Positions 9,196 through 17,087 of a stretch of DNA of 64,000 nucleotides are shown piece after piece. Each line of letters opens with the position of its first letter. Position 1 is the first letter of the stretch. This DNA comes from Marinobacter azerbaijanicus (GTDB lineage Bacteria > Pseudomonadota > Gammaproteobacteria > Pseudomonadales > Oleiphilaceae), in contig NZ_JASSVS010000003.1 in the NCBI RefSeq assembly GCF_030250645.1, positions 496,001-560,000 on the forward strand. The letters are read 5' to 3'. The position numbers were made by a program, and so were the translations under genes. Below the pieces are notes generated by a model that was given only the letters and a program-made list of their open reading frames with translations, was not told the origin of the DNA and did not search any database.

Positions 9196-9302
9196 CCTCT
9201 GGTGGGGACAGGCTTCCAAAACACGCCGCAAGTACTTCCATGTAGGCTCGGTCGGGCCATCCCTGGCCCTCCACGGTTTTGGAAGCCTGTCCCCACCAGA
9301 GG
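9196..9302 (+). repeat. Covarying-arm palindromic element, copy A1
   Basis: Arms of 26 bp (9196-9221 and 9277-9302) are perfect reverse complements. The 55-base core begins CACGC and contains two small hairpins: TAC-TTCCAT-GTA and GGCCA-TCCC-TGGCC. Four other copies occur in the window with different arm sequences but the same layout. It lies 3' of the acyl-CoA dehydrogenase gene, in reverse orientation relative to it. An open frame read through it is spurious. Function unknown. Confidence 0.85.
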
Positions 9303-9344
9303 CCTCAAAGCTCCGAGTCGCCTGCCGGCAGGTTAGTTTTTTAC

Positions 9345-9376
9345 GTAGGCCGGATTAGCCGCAGGCGTAATCCGAC
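9345..9376. repeat. REP-like palindromic unit
   Basis: GTAGGCCGGATTAGCC ... GGCGTAATCCGAC forms an imperfect hairpin: CGGATTA (9351-9357) pairs with TAATCCG (9368-9374), and inner GCC pairs with GGC. The same unit occurs twice as an inverted pair at 38822-38910. It lies just 3' of the acyl-CoA dehydrogenase gene, a usual place for REP sequences that stabilise mRNA ends or block read-through. Confidence 0.75.
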
Positions 9377-9393
9377 AAGAACAAGCGGAAACA

Positions 9394-10533
9394 CTACAAT
9401 CGCATCTGCTTCGCAATCAACTCCTTCATAATCTCATCGGTACCGCCACCAATCGACAAAATCTTCGCATCCCGGTACAGCCGCTCAACCACCGATTCCC
9501 GCATATACCCCATACCACCATGAATTTGCACCGCTTCGCGGGTGACCTTCTCGCAAACTTCCACCGCAAAGTTCTTCGCCATCGCCACCTGTTTGATCGG
9601 GTTCTTGCCCGCCTGCATCAGCGCTGCGCAGCGGTAGGTGTACTCCCGCGCCACATCCACCTGGGTAGCCATGTCCACCAGCTTATGGCGTGTTACCTGG
9701 AAGCCTTTGACCGGGCGACCAAACGCCTCCCGCTGCCCGGCCCAGGCCATGGCTGCTTCCAGGGCTATTTCGGCGGTCATGTACGCCATAATCGAGAGGC
9801 TCAGGCGCTCCGCCAGAAAATTGCTCATGATGGCAATAAAGCCGGCGTTTTCGGCGCCGATCAGGCGGTTGGCCGGTACCCGGCAGTCTTCAAAGAACAG
9901 TTCCGCCGTATCGCTGGCCCACCAGCCCATTTTGCGAAGCTTCTTGCCCCTGGAGAAGCCCGGCATGTCGCGGTCAATCAGCAACAGGCTGACACCCCCG
10001 TGACCTTCGCCACCGGTGCGCACTGCCACCGTGTAGTGATCGGCACGAATGCCGCTGGTGATAAAGGTCTTGCTACCGTTGACGATGTAATGATCGCCAT
10101 CCCTGACCGCCTTCGTCTTGAGGCTGGCCACATCGGAGCCACCACCGGGTTCGGTGACCGCCAGCGCGGCGATCTTCTCGCCGCGCAACACCGGCGGTAC
10201 GATGGCTTCCTTCACTTCCGGCCGGGCCCATTTCGCCACCGGCGGCAGACCGATATCCAGCGACCCCAGACCGGCCACCAGCCCCCCGGAGGTCGAACGC
10301 ATCAGCTCCTCCGAAACAGCGACCTTCATGAACACATCGCCTTCCCCGACACCGCCGAGACTTTCCGGAAAACCGACCCCAAGAAGTCCCGCATCACCAG
10401 CCTTTTTATAGAGCTCCCGGGGAAACTCACCGGCCTCTTCCCAGTCGTCGATGAAAGGCAGGACATGCGTGGCAATAAACTTGCGGGCACTCTGACGAAC
10501 CTGCTCATGGGTATCGTTGAAATAATCGGACAC
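9394..10533 (-). CDS. Acyl-CoA dehydrogenase (LCAD/isovaleryl-type catalytic base)
   Basis: A 379-residue FAD flavoenzyme predicted to make the 2,3-double bond of acyl-CoA in beta-oxidation or branched-chain catabolism. Visible blocks: VTEPGGGSDVASL (FAD/substrate), VNGSKTFITSG and QIHGGMGYMRE. The usual C-terminal catalytic Glu is replaced (IGGGTDEI in place of YEGT), and Glu242 in NFLAERLSL sits where LCAD and isovaleryl-CoA dehydrogenase have their base. The GTG at 10533 follows an AGGGAG ribosome site; a longer upstream frame lacks support. The exact substrate is unknown. Confidence 0.88.
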   Translation of the reverse strand: MSDYFNDTHEQVRQSARKFIATHVLPFIDDWEEAGEFPRELYKKAGDAGLLGVGFPESLGGVGEGDVFMKVAVSEELMRSTSGGLVAGLGSLDIGLPPVAKWARPEVKEAIVPPVLRGEKIAALAVTEPGGGSDVASLKTKAVRDGDHYIVNGSKTFITSGIRADHYTVAVRTGGEGHGGVSLLLIDRDMPGFSRGKKLRKMGWWASDTAELFFEDCRVPANRLIGAENAGFIAIMSNFLAERLSLSIMAYMTAEIALEAAMAWAGQREAFGRPVKGFQVTRHKLVDMATQVDVAREYTYRCAALMQAGKNPIKQVAMAKNFAVEVCEKVTREAVQIHGGMGYMRESVVERLYRDAKILSIGGGTDEIMKELIAKQMRL

Positions 10534-10586
10534 GGTGATGCTCCCTGTGATCAAAAACCATAGAAGCAGTCTCACCCAAATTGAAA

Positions 10587-10606
10587 AACCAAGCAAGCGC
10601 TTGGTT
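10587..10606. promoter_or_regulatory. Candidate TetR-family operator
   Basis: AACCAAGC and GCTTGGTT form 8-bp inverted arms with a 4-base spacer, 54 bases upstream of the acyl-CoA dehydrogenase start. Palindromes of this kind are typical of TetR-type repressors of fatty-acid and branched-chain degradation genes. The regulator is not in this neighbourhood, so the assignment is inference. Confidence 0.5.
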
Positions 10607-10630
10607 CAGGCAGGCCCGAAAAGAGTCTGG

Positions 10631-10738
10631 GCCGCAAAGGGGTAGGGCTGTCAGGGGACGTCAAAAACATGGATGTTTTTGTCGAGCGTACAGGGACGTA
10701 TTTACAGCGTGCCCCTGACAGCCCTACCCCTTTGCGGC
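10631..10738 (-). repeat. Covarying-arm palindromic element, copy B1
   Basis: Perfect 27-bp arms (10631-10657 and 10712-10738) enclose a 54-base core. Read on the minus strand the core starts CACGCTGTAAATACG and has hairpins with apices TCCCT and ATCCATG, nearly the same as copy B2 at 61859. The arms share only the inner TCAGGGG with B2. It begins 9 bases after the rpiA stop codon and has the same orientation as that gene. Confidence 0.85.
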
Positions 10739-10747
10739 TTCCCGGAG

Positions 10748-11428
10748 CTAGCCGTCCTGGCGGGAAATGCTTTTAACGCCATCTGCAGTACCGAGCAACA
10801 ACAAATCCGCAGGCCGACGGGCAAACAGCCCGTTGGTCACAATGCCCACAATGTTGTTCAGCTTCTCTTCCACCTGGATCGGCCGGGAAATATCCAGGTT
10901 ATGGATATCGATAATGATATTGCCGTTATCCGTAATGAAACCCTCGCGGTAAACCGGATCACCGCCCAGCTTCACTATTTCGCGGCCAACATAGCTGCGA
11001 GCCATGGGCACCACCTCCACCGGAAGCGGAAACTCACCCAGGATACCCACCAGCTTGGACTCATCGGCAATGCAGATGAACGTCTTGGATACCGCCGCAA
11101 CGATCTTCTCGCGGGTCAGGGCACCACCGCCTCCCTTGATGAGTTCCAGGTGTTCATTGGTCTCATCGGCACCGTCCACATAAAATTCAAGCGGTGCGGC
11201 ACTGTTCAGGTCATACACCGGAATACCGTGACTCTTCAGGCGCTCAGCTGTGGCGTCGGAACTGGCAACAGCGCCATCGAAATCATTGCGAACGTTGGCC
11301 AGCAGGTCGATAAAACAGTTGGCCGTGCTGCCGGTACCCACGCCAATAATGCTGTCCTGGTCAAGATGGGGCCTGATATAGTCCAGTGCGGCCTGGGCGA
11401 CGGCTTTCTTCAGTTCGTCCTGATTCAT
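10748..11428 (-). CDS. rpiA: Ribose-5-phosphate isomerase A
   Basis: A 226-residue cytoplasmic enzyme that interconverts ribose-5-phosphate and ribulose-5-phosphate in the pentose phosphate pathway. The phosphate-binding loop [13 protein letters not shown], the [10 protein letters not shown] block, the catalytic DGADE and the [11 protein letters not shown] motif are all present, and the length is standard. It is divergent from ilvA, with a 145-base shared promoter region, an arrangement seen in pseudomonads and relatives. Confidence 0.97.
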   Translation of the reverse strand: MNQDELKKAVAQAALDYIRPHLDQDSIIGVGTGSTANCFIDLLANVRNDFDGAVASSDATAERLKSHGIPVYDLNSAAPLEFYVDGADETNEHLELIKGGGGALTREKIVAAVSKTFICIADESKLVGILGEFPLPVEVVPMARSYVGREIVKLGGDPVYREGFITDNGNIIIDIHNLDISRPIQVEEKLNNIVGIVTNGLFARRPADLLLLGTADGVKSISRQDG

Positions 11429-11573
11429 CGAGGGAACTCCGTTATATTTTGCGGGAAATGGTCACAGTGGCTGTCATTATAGCGCTTCCGGGCGACCTGC
11501 TTATAGACGGAACCCCGCCAAAGTTTCTACACTGTGCGTTTTTCCAACAAAACATCAACCTCCGGACGGAACC

Positions 11574-13109
11574 ATGCCGCAACGCTACATAAAGAAAATC
11601 CTCGACGCCCGCGTCTACGACGTGGCCATCGAGACACCGCTGACCGAGGCCCGCAGCCTCTCAAAGCGCTTTGGCAACAATATTATGCTCAAGCGTGAAG
11701 ATCTTCAGCCGGTGTTTTCTTTCAAGATTCGTGGCGCCTATAACCGTATTGCACAGCTTTCGGAGGAACAGAAAGCTAAAGGCGTGATTTGTGCCTCAGC
11801 CGGCAACCATGCCCAGGGTGTTGCCCTGGCAGCCAAGAATCTCGGCATCAAGGCGGTAATCGTGATGCCGCAGACCACACCGGAGATCAAGGTGCGTTCG
11901 GTACGGGACCATGGCGCCAGGGTGGTGCTGAGAGGCGACGCCTTCGACGAGGCCGCTGCCCACGCCCAGGAGCTCATCCAGAAGCATGGCTACACTTACA
12001 TTCCGCCCTACGACGATCCGGATGTGATCGCAGGTCAGGGCACGGTGGCCATGGAAATCATGTGGCAGTTCAGCAAGCCCATCCACGCCATCTTTATCTG
12101 CGTTGGTGGGGGCGGGCTGATTGCCGGCATGGCAGCCTACATCAAGTACCTGCGCCCGGAAATCAAGGTCATCGGCGTCGAGCCGGAAGACTCCAACTGC
12201 CTGCAGGCGGCCCTGAAGGCAGGCAAGCGGGTGATTCTGGATGAAGTGGGTATCTTTGCCGACGGCGTGGCGGTCAAACAGATCGGCAAGTACCCGTGGG
12301 AGATCTGCAAGGACCATGTGGACGAGGTGATCACCGTCTCCACCGACGAAATCTGTGCTGCCATCAAGGACGTCTTTGAAGATACCCGCTCCATTGCCGA
12401 GCCTGCGGGCGCATTGGGCGTGGCGGGCATCAAGAAGTACATCGAGCGTGAGCAGATCGAGAACGAAAACCTGATTGCCACCCTCAGCGGTGCCAATATG
12501 AACTTCGACCGCCTGCGCTACATTTCCGAACGCACGGAAATTGGTGAAAAACGCGAAGCCATCCTGGCGGTGACCATCCCGGAGAAGCCGGGGGCGTTCA
12601 AGACGTTTATCAACGCCCTGCACAAGCGCAGCATCACCGAGTTCAACTACCGCTACGCCGATGCTACCAACGCGACCATATTTGTGGGCATCCAGATCCA
12701 GGCCGGCGGCCACGGTCGCGAAGACCTGATCCAGGATCTTCGTGAAACCGGTTATTCGGTGATTGACCTGACCGACAGCGACCTGGCCAAACAGCACATC
12801 CGTCACATGGTCGGCGGCCACGCGCCCACTATCACCAACGAAAAGGTCTTCCAGTTCGAGTTTCCGGAACGCCCCGGCGCCCTGCTGAAATTCCTGATGT
12901 CGCTGGGCACCCGCTGGAACATCTCCATGTTCCACTACCGCAACCATGGTGCTGCCTACAGCCGCGTTCTGTTGGGCGCTCAGGTAGAAGACGACGAAGT
13001 AAAAGACTTCGAGAGAATGCTGGACAAGGTTGGTTTCCGCTACGAAAACATGACTGATAACGAGGCTTACCAGCTGTTTTTGGGAGCTGGTAACACAAAG
13101 TCTGAATAA
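11574..13109 (+). CDS. ilvA: Biosynthetic threonine dehydratase (threonine deaminase)
   Basis: A 511-residue PLP enzyme that turns threonine into 2-oxobutanoate, the first step of isoleucine synthesis. The catalytic domain (about 1-320) has the PLP lysine Lys51 in SFKIRGAYN and the glycine-rich phosphate loop GGGGLIAG. Two ACT-like regulatory domains (about 335-410 and 430-505; EKPGAFKTFIN and ERPGALLKFLM) are present, as in the isoleucine-inhibited biosynthetic form, and distinguish it from the short catabolic TdcB type. It is divergent from rpiA. Confidence 0.97.
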   Translation: MPQRYIKKILDARVYDVAIETPLTEARSLSKRFGNNIMLKREDLQPVFSFKIRGAYNRIAQLSEEQKAKGVICASAGNHAQGVALAAKNLGIKAVIVMPQTTPEIKVRSVRDHGARVVLRGDAFDEAAAHAQELIQKHGYTYIPPYDDPDVIAGQGTVAMEIMWQFSKPIHAIFICVGGGGLIAGMAAYIKYLRPEIKVIGVEPEDSNCLQAALKAGKRVILDEVGIFADGVAVKQIGKYPWEICKDHVDEVITVSTDEICAAIKDVFEDTRSIAEPAGALGVAGIKKYIEREQIENENLIATLSGANMNFDRLRYISERTEIGEKREAILAVTIPEKPGAFKTFINALHKRSITEFNYRYADATNATIFVGIQIQAGGHGREDLIQDLRETGYSVIDLTDSDLAKQHIRHMVGGHAPTITNEKVFQFEFPERPGALLKFLMSLGTRWNISMFHYRNHGAAYSRVLLGAQVEDDEVKDFERMLDKVGFRYENMTDNEAYQLFLGAGNTKSE

Positions 13110-13131
13110 TGCGGATCAGAACTGGGTGCGG

Positions 13132-13243
13132 GAACAGGGTAGGGAGGCCCCTCCCGAAACACGCTCAAGCACATCCATGTGACGCTTGAGCTCCGCCATC
13201 CATGGCTCCGCACAGTTTCGGGAGGGGCCTCCCTACCCTGTTC
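13132..13243 (+). repeat. Covarying-arm palindromic element, copy A2
   Basis: Perfect 29-bp arms (13132-13160 and 13215-13243) surround a 54-base core. The core starts ACGCTCAAGC and contains hairpin 1, GCTCAAGC/GCTTGAGC (13163-13170 with 13184-13191) enclosing ACATCCATGT, and hairpin 2, GCCAT-CC-ATGGC (13195-13206). The core is almost identical to copy A3 at 62659 while the outer arms are different. It starts 22 bases after the ilvA stop codon. Confidence 0.88.
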
Positions 13244-13346
13244 AGCAGACTTTGAGAAACCTTACAAATATTTAACCTGTGAAAAATTGTAAAATGCAGG
13301 ATAGGTGTTAGTCTTTCGTCTGATTCTTTAAAACAAGAATAGCTCC

Positions 13347-13360
13347 CTGATTTAGATCAA
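13347..13360. promoter_or_regulatory. FNR/Anr-like box
   Basis: CTGAT-TTAG-ATCAA matches the FNR/Anr consensus TTGAT-N4-ATCAA at 9 of 10 positions. It is centred about 38 bases upstream of the start codon of the 49-residue peptide gene at 13392, so oxygen-dependent control of that gene is plausible. Confidence 0.55.
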
Positions 13361-13391
13361 TTTTACTCTTTCGGATACCGGAGATTCCCAC

Positions 13392-13541
13392 ATGGGCCGC
13401 AAGCCTGACATTATCCGGACGGTTGTGCTGATTTTTGCCGTTGGCCTTGTTATTACCGGCTTTACTTCGCTTCAGGCGTCTGATGACGAGCCAACAGCTT
13501 CCGGAAGCGAAGCCGTTATCGTGTCGTCCGTTCGGGACTGA
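13392..13541 (+). CDS. Small single-pass membrane peptide, 49 residues
   Basis: A short reading frame, MGRKPDIIRTVVL and onward: a basic N-terminus, one hydrophobic segment (about residues 9-28; VVLIFAVGLVITGF), then an acidic hydrophilic tail (QASDDEPTASGSEA). It could be a membrane-anchored micropeptide or a small secreted peptide, since SLQA followed by SDDE could be cleaved. A CCGGAG ribosome site precedes the ATG at normal spacing, and an FNR/Anr-like box lies upstream. It converges on fau with only 3 bases between stops. I do not recognise a family; translation is likely but unproven. Confidence 0.6.
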   Translation: MGRKPDIIRTVVLIFAVGLVITGFTSLQASDDEPTASGSEAVIVSSVRD

Positions 13542-13544
13542 ATC

Positions 13545-14192
13545 TTACAACGAATGTTTCACCTTCACCCGGTAACGTTTCCTGTCAGTCACCACGCCGT
13601 GCAGGGGAATGTCCCAGGGCTCCAGCGGTAATTCCGATACCTTCTGACATTCATGGGCCAGCCCGATCAGCTTGGGCGCCAGCCGTGGTCGTACTCGTGT
13701 GAACGCGAAGGTACGGTCATAGAAACCACCCCCCATTCCAAGCCTTCCTCCGAACTCATCGAAACCGACCAATGGAAACAGAACCGCATCCAGCGCCCAT
13801 GGCGGCCGGCGCAATCCCTTCCGGAAGGGTGGCTCGGGAATACCGAAACGGTTGGCTGTGAGCACTGTGTCGTCCGTGTAGTGGCTGAAAACCAATCGTC
13901 CATGATGAACCGGGTGCAACACGGGCAGATAAAAGCGGATGCCGCGCTTGCGGGCAATATGGGCGTAGACCCGGGGATCGATTTCGCCGTCGTTGGGCAG
14001 ATAGATTGCCACATGGCGCGCCCGGTAAAGATCGGGATGTCGCAGCAGATTCAGGGCAAGCTGTTCGGCAGCTACCTGCTGTTCTTCCACAGACAGGGAC
14101 TGGCGTTTTTTCCGCAGGGTCTTGCGAAGTCTGGTGCGTGATCGGGTATCAGGATGGTCTTCAAAAGGCTGGGGGGAGATAACGTTGGTCAA
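13545..14192 (-). CDS. fau: 5-formyltetrahydrofolate cyclo-ligase
   Basis: A 215-residue enzyme (YgfA, MTHFS) that converts 5-formyl-THF to 5,10-methenyl-THF with ATP. The N-terminal Arg/Lys-rich block RTRLRKTLRKKRQSL, the substrate motif NDGEIDPR and the ATP-binding GMGGGFYDR loop near the C-terminus are diagnostic. It follows 6S RNA directly, the conserved zapA-ssrS-fau order in gammaproteobacteria, so it probably shares the 6S RNA transcript. Confidence 0.95.
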   Translation of the reverse strand: MTNVISPQPFEDHPDTRSRTRLRKTLRKKRQSLSVEEQQVAAEQLALNLLRHPDLYRARHVAIYLPNDGEIDPRVYAHIARKRGIRFYLPVLHPVHHGRLVFSHYTDDTVLTANRFGIPEPPFRKGLRRPPWALDAVLFPLVGFDEFGGRLGMGGGFYDRTFAFTRVRPRLAPKLIGLAHECQKVSELPLEPWDIPLHGVVTDRKRYRVKVKHSL

Positions 14193-14198
14193 AATAAG

Positions 14199-14376
14199 CT
14201 TCCCGGGCTGCCGTTATCGGATGTGGCCCTTGAACCCAAAGTTCAAGGTCGGTGGCCGCTGTGACATATTAGGCTTTCCCCGTGAGGGGACGTGCTCACA
14301 ATGCCCTAGAGTAGCCACCTGGGTAGTGCGCATCGGCTCGAGGACGAATCCGACCAGCGAACAGCCCAGGAAGTTG
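14199..14376 (-). ncRNA. ssrS: 6S RNA, regulator of sigma70 RNA polymerase
   Basis: The minus-strand sequence pairs at its ends (CTTCCTGGGCTG with CAGCCCGGGAAG) and contains typical gammaproteobacterial 6S RNA blocks: GAGCCGATG near the 5' side, GTGAGCACG, GAAAGCCTAA, and the 3' hairpin CCTTGAAC ... GGGTTCAAGGG. It lies between zapA and fau, the standard location. About 178 nucleotides; the ends are set from the terminal stem and the -10 box and are accurate to a few bases. 6S RNA mimics an open promoter and sequesters sigma70 polymerase in stationary phase. Confidence 0.95.
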
Positions 14377-14381
14377 TTGTC

Positions 14382-14412
14382 ATTATACGGGCATTGCCGG
14401 GGCTGATTGCAA
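14382..14412 (-). promoter_or_regulatory. Promoter of 6S RNA
   Basis: On the minus strand a consensus -10 TATAAT (14382-14387) stands about 6 bases before the 6S RNA 5' end. TTGCAA (14407-14412) is a possible -35 at a somewhat long 19-base spacing. Confidence 0.65.
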
Positions 14413-14439
14413 CACCTGAATCGGATCCTTGTGTAATGC

Positions 14440-14736
14440 TTAGTTACCAGAGGATTCGTTCAGGGCCGTATCGAGCTTCTTGTCCATGGCATTGAGGATC
14501 GAACTGGCGGCGTCCGACATGGTGTCCCGTTCCAGCAAATCGTGGGTGATGTTCAGGGCGGCCATTACCGCAATGCGCTCGGTGCCGAAGACCTTGCCAC
14601 TGGAGCGGATTTCACGCATTTTGATATCCAGGTGTCTGGCGGCCTGCAACAGGGCGTCCTGTTCTTCTTCAGGGCAGGCGACCAGATATTCCTTGTCGAG
14701 AATCTTTACTTCGACGGTTGTCGGCTGCTTTGGCAT
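14440..14736 (-). CDS. zapA: Cell division protein ZapA
   Basis: A 98-residue FtsZ-ring stabiliser that bundles FtsZ filaments at midcell. The N-terminal VEVKILDKEYLVACPEEEQ segment is the ZapA globular head, followed by a long helix (from about residue 50) that forms the tetramer coiled coil. Its ATG overlaps by one base the stop codon of the upstream coiled-coil gene. It sits directly upstream of 6S RNA. Confidence 0.95.
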   Translation of the reverse strand: MPKQPTTVEVKILDKEYLVACPEEEQDALLQAARHLDIKMREIRSSGKVFGTERIAVMAALNITHDLLERDTMSDAASSILNAMDKKLDTALNESSGN

Positions 14737-14942
14737 CAGTGGTGCTCCAGGGCCCGCAGGCGTCCTATCATGGCTTCGATCTTGTTTTTGGCAAGATCAT
14801 TCTTGTGCATAAGTTGCGCACGCTCACGGTTCCAGTCGTCCTGCAGCTCGCGCAGCATCGCGTTGTCACGTTCCAGTTTCTGACAGTGTTCGATCAGTCT
14901 GTCGAGTTTGTCCGCCAATGCCTGTAGTTCGGACTGTTCCAT
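14736..14942 (-). CDS. ZapB-like short coiled-coil protein
   Basis: A 68-residue, almost entirely helical protein (MEQSELQALADKLDRLIEHCQKL) with heptad-like spacing. It matches the small conserved coiled-coil family found directly upstream of zapA in pseudomonads and relatives, thought to be a ZapB-type divisome factor. TGATG overlap with zapA implies translational coupling. A specific division role is inference from context. Confidence 0.85.
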   Translation of the reverse strand: MEQSELQALADKLDRLIEHCQKLERDNAMLRELQDDWNRERAQLMHKNDLAKNKIEAMIGRLRALEHH

Positions 14943-15044
14943 GAGTCGTCCAACGCCTGTATCAAAGAGGTGAACTAACTATAAGTGTGGACTGCAAGTT
15001 GGTCAATTTACAGGGATGTCATGGCCCGTGATGCGTGATTGCCA

Positions 15045-16319
15045 TCACTCCGGCATCACATGGCCCAGCCCCTGTTTACGACTGCCGCGCCAGGCCAGGA
15101 GTGCCGGAGCCAGGCCCACGATCAGTGACGCCAGGGGCACACTGGTGATGATCAGCCATTCTGTCTGGTTCAGTGGCCTCAGGGTCACCTGGATGCCCCA
15201 GGTTTCCAGCAGCCAGGGGCTGAGCCCGGCAATGCCCGCCGCCCCAACGATCAGCGCAAGCCCGCAAGCGGACACGGCCAGTATCACACACTCGATCACG
15301 TGAAGAGAGGCAATCAGCATGGGGGAGGCGCCGGTGGCCCGGAGGATGGCAATTTCCTGTCTTCGTTGCACCTGGAGTGTCAACAATACCGCAATGAGCC
15401 CGATCAGGCTGATGATCACCACAAAGCCGGTGATGCCCAGAAGGGCTTTTTCAAACTGGCCCATAATGCGCCATAACTCGCTGAGTGCCACACCCGGAAG
15501 AATCGCTGACAGTGGTTCAGCCTGTGACTCGTTGATCTGTCGCTGGACCTGGAAAGTCAGAACCTTGCGGTCGATGCCAACAAGTGCAGCCGTTATGGCG
15601 TCCGGTGTCAGGTCCCGCTTCCTGGCCTCTTCGGGGGTAACCGTCCGCCCGGGGATGGCAACGCCGGATTCCCAGCCGATATGAATGGCTTCCAGGCCTT
15701 GCAGGCTGACGTAAACCGCCTGATCCACTGGTGTGCCGGTGGGTGCAAGTATACCAGTGACCCTGAAGGGAGTGTCCTTGTGGTTGGAGAAGCTGGTTTT
15801 GCCGCCGCCGTGGGAAAGAATAATGTCATCACCCGGCTGGTGGTCATGCTGGTCAGCCACCCTGGCTCCCAGCACCACTTCGAATACATCGCTGAACCAT
15901 TCACCTGCGAGCAGCTCGGGTTTCTGATCGCGACCGTAACGGAAGTGTTCCGGGAACTGATCACTGGTGCCGACAACCCGATGACCGCGATAGCTGTCAC
16001 CGAGTGAGATGGGAACCAGCCAGTCTATACGCTGGTCTTCCTGCAGTTTCTGGTAGGTGCTCCAGCGAATGTTATTGGTGGCGTCGCCAATATGGAAGAT
16101 GGTGTACAGCAGCAGATTTAACTGACCGCTTCGGGCACCCACGATCAGGTCGGTGCCTGATATGGTGTTGGAGAAGGACTGTTTGACCTCGGTGCGAAGA
16201 TATTGAACGCCCAACAGCAGGGTAATGCTGAGGGTGAGGGTCAGGGTGACCAGAGCCAGCACCCTGCGCCGGTACCAGAGACTCGCCATAGCCAGTGAAA
16301 ATGCCAGCCTTATACTCAT
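15045..16319 (-). CDS. FtsX/MacB-type ABC transporter permease
   Basis: A 424-residue inner-membrane protein: one N-terminal helix (about 18-40), a large periplasmic MacB_PCD-like domain, then three C-terminal helices with the FtsX core (about 285-415). LQVQRRQEIAILRATGAS is the conserved cytoplasmic coupling loop. Its start overlaps the ATPase stop by 4 bases, so the two form one exporter, probably a mechanotransmission or lipoprotein-release type. The neighbouring ZrgA and DUF3299 genes suggest a zinc-limitation context; substrate unknown. Confidence 0.9.
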   Translation of the reverse strand: MSIRLAFSLAMASLWYRRRVLALVTLTLTLSITLLLGVQYLRTEVKQSFSNTISGTDLIVGARSGQLNLLLYTIFHIGDATNNIRWSTYQKLQEDQRIDWLVPISLGDSYRGHRVVGTSDQFPEHFRYGRDQKPELLAGEWFSDVFEVVLGARVADQHDHQPGDDIILSHGGGKTSFSNHKDTPFRVTGILAPTGTPVDQAVYVSLQGLEAIHIGWESGVAIPGRTVTPEEARKRDLTPDAITAALVGIDRKVLTFQVQRQINESQAEPLSAILPGVALSELWRIMGQFEKALLGITGFVVIISLIGLIAVLLTLQVQRRQEIAILRATGASPMLIASLHVIECVILAVSACGLALIVGAAGIAGLSPWLLETWGIQVTLRPLNQTEWLIITSVPLASLIVGLAPALLAWRGSRKQGLGHVMPE

Positions 16320-17038
16320 TGTATCGTCTCCAGTGCGATCTGGTGATCGAACCGCTTCGCCAGGCCCTGATCGTGGCTGACAAAGACGACTGATGACCGT
16401 TTCTCAGCAGCCAGCCCGAGCAGCAGCTCTATGAACCGGTCGCGGTTGTCGCTGTCCAGGGCGGAGGTGGGCTCGTCTGCCAGGATAAGTTCCGGGGCTC
16501 CTGTCAGGGCCCGCGCTGCCGCAACACGTTGCTGCTGGCCAACGCTGAGGCCGGTGACACGGCGATGCCAGTGGCTCTCGGGAATGCCCAGTTCGGTCAG
16601 CAGGGATTCCGCCTCCTTCGCCGGGGTAGGCAGGGCTTGCGCCCGACGCTTGCGGGAAAGCCGGCAGGGCAGCATAACGTTGTCCAGTGTGGTCAGGTAG
16701 GGCACAAGATTGAACTGCTGGAAGATCACACCCATGTGGTCGGCCCTGAAGCGGTCCCGTTGGCCACTGGTCAGGCCGGCCAGTTCAGTGCCCAGCAATG
16801 TCAGCGTTCCCGCATCGGGCACGATCAGCCCGCCCAGCAGGCTCAGAAGTGTGCTCTTTCCGCTGCCGCTGGGGCCTCTGAGGAACAGGTGTTCGCCGGC
16901 ATTCAGCGTGATGTCCGGGTAGCTCAGTGGCGGCTGGGTCTGATCCCAGCGAAAGGCCAGGTTACTGATGTGGAGCGCCTGTTGCCGGGGTGTGGAACTA
17001 TCCCCTTGTACGTCTGTCTTGCTGGTCATGTCAGGCAT
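16316..17038 (-). CDS. ABC transporter ATP-binding protein (LolD/MacB type)
   Basis: A 240-residue ATPase with Walker A GPSGSGKST, Q-loop FQQFNL, signature LSVGQQQR, Walker B LILADEPT, and the switch His in VSHDQ. The subclass is that of LolD, FtsE and MacB. It overlaps the permease gene by 4 bases. ATG 17029 (MTSKTDV) is an alternative start. It is divergent from the DUF3299 gene with a 49-base gap. Confidence 0.93.
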   Translation of the reverse strand: MPDMTSKTDVQGDSSTPRQQALHISNLAFRWDQTQPPLSYPDITLNAGEHLFLRGPSGSGKSTLLSLLGGLIVPDAGTLTLLGTELAGLTSGQRDRFRADHMGVIFQQFNLVPYLTTLDNVMLPCRLSRKRRAQALPTPAKEAESLLTELGIPESHWHRRVTGLSVGQQQRVAAARALTGAPELILADEPTSALDSDNRDRFIELLLGLAAEKRSSVVFVSHDQGLAKRFDHQIALETIQ

Positions 17039-17087
17039 TGGTCATCCGGTGTATGATTCCTGCAATGTCACAGGAGTAGTCAGTTTT

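Noticed and set aside
9196..9302. Y elements as integron attC sites
   Set aside because: The arms lack the conserved RYYYAAC/GTTRRRY core sites, there is no integrase or cassette array, and the variable part is the outer arm, not the centre.
9089..9358. 89-codon frame over the A1 element
   Set aside because: It is created by the palindromic repeat and lacks a ribosome site.
11796..12947. Open frame of 383 codons antisense to ilvA
   Set aside because: Shadow of ilvA, which is complete and canonical.
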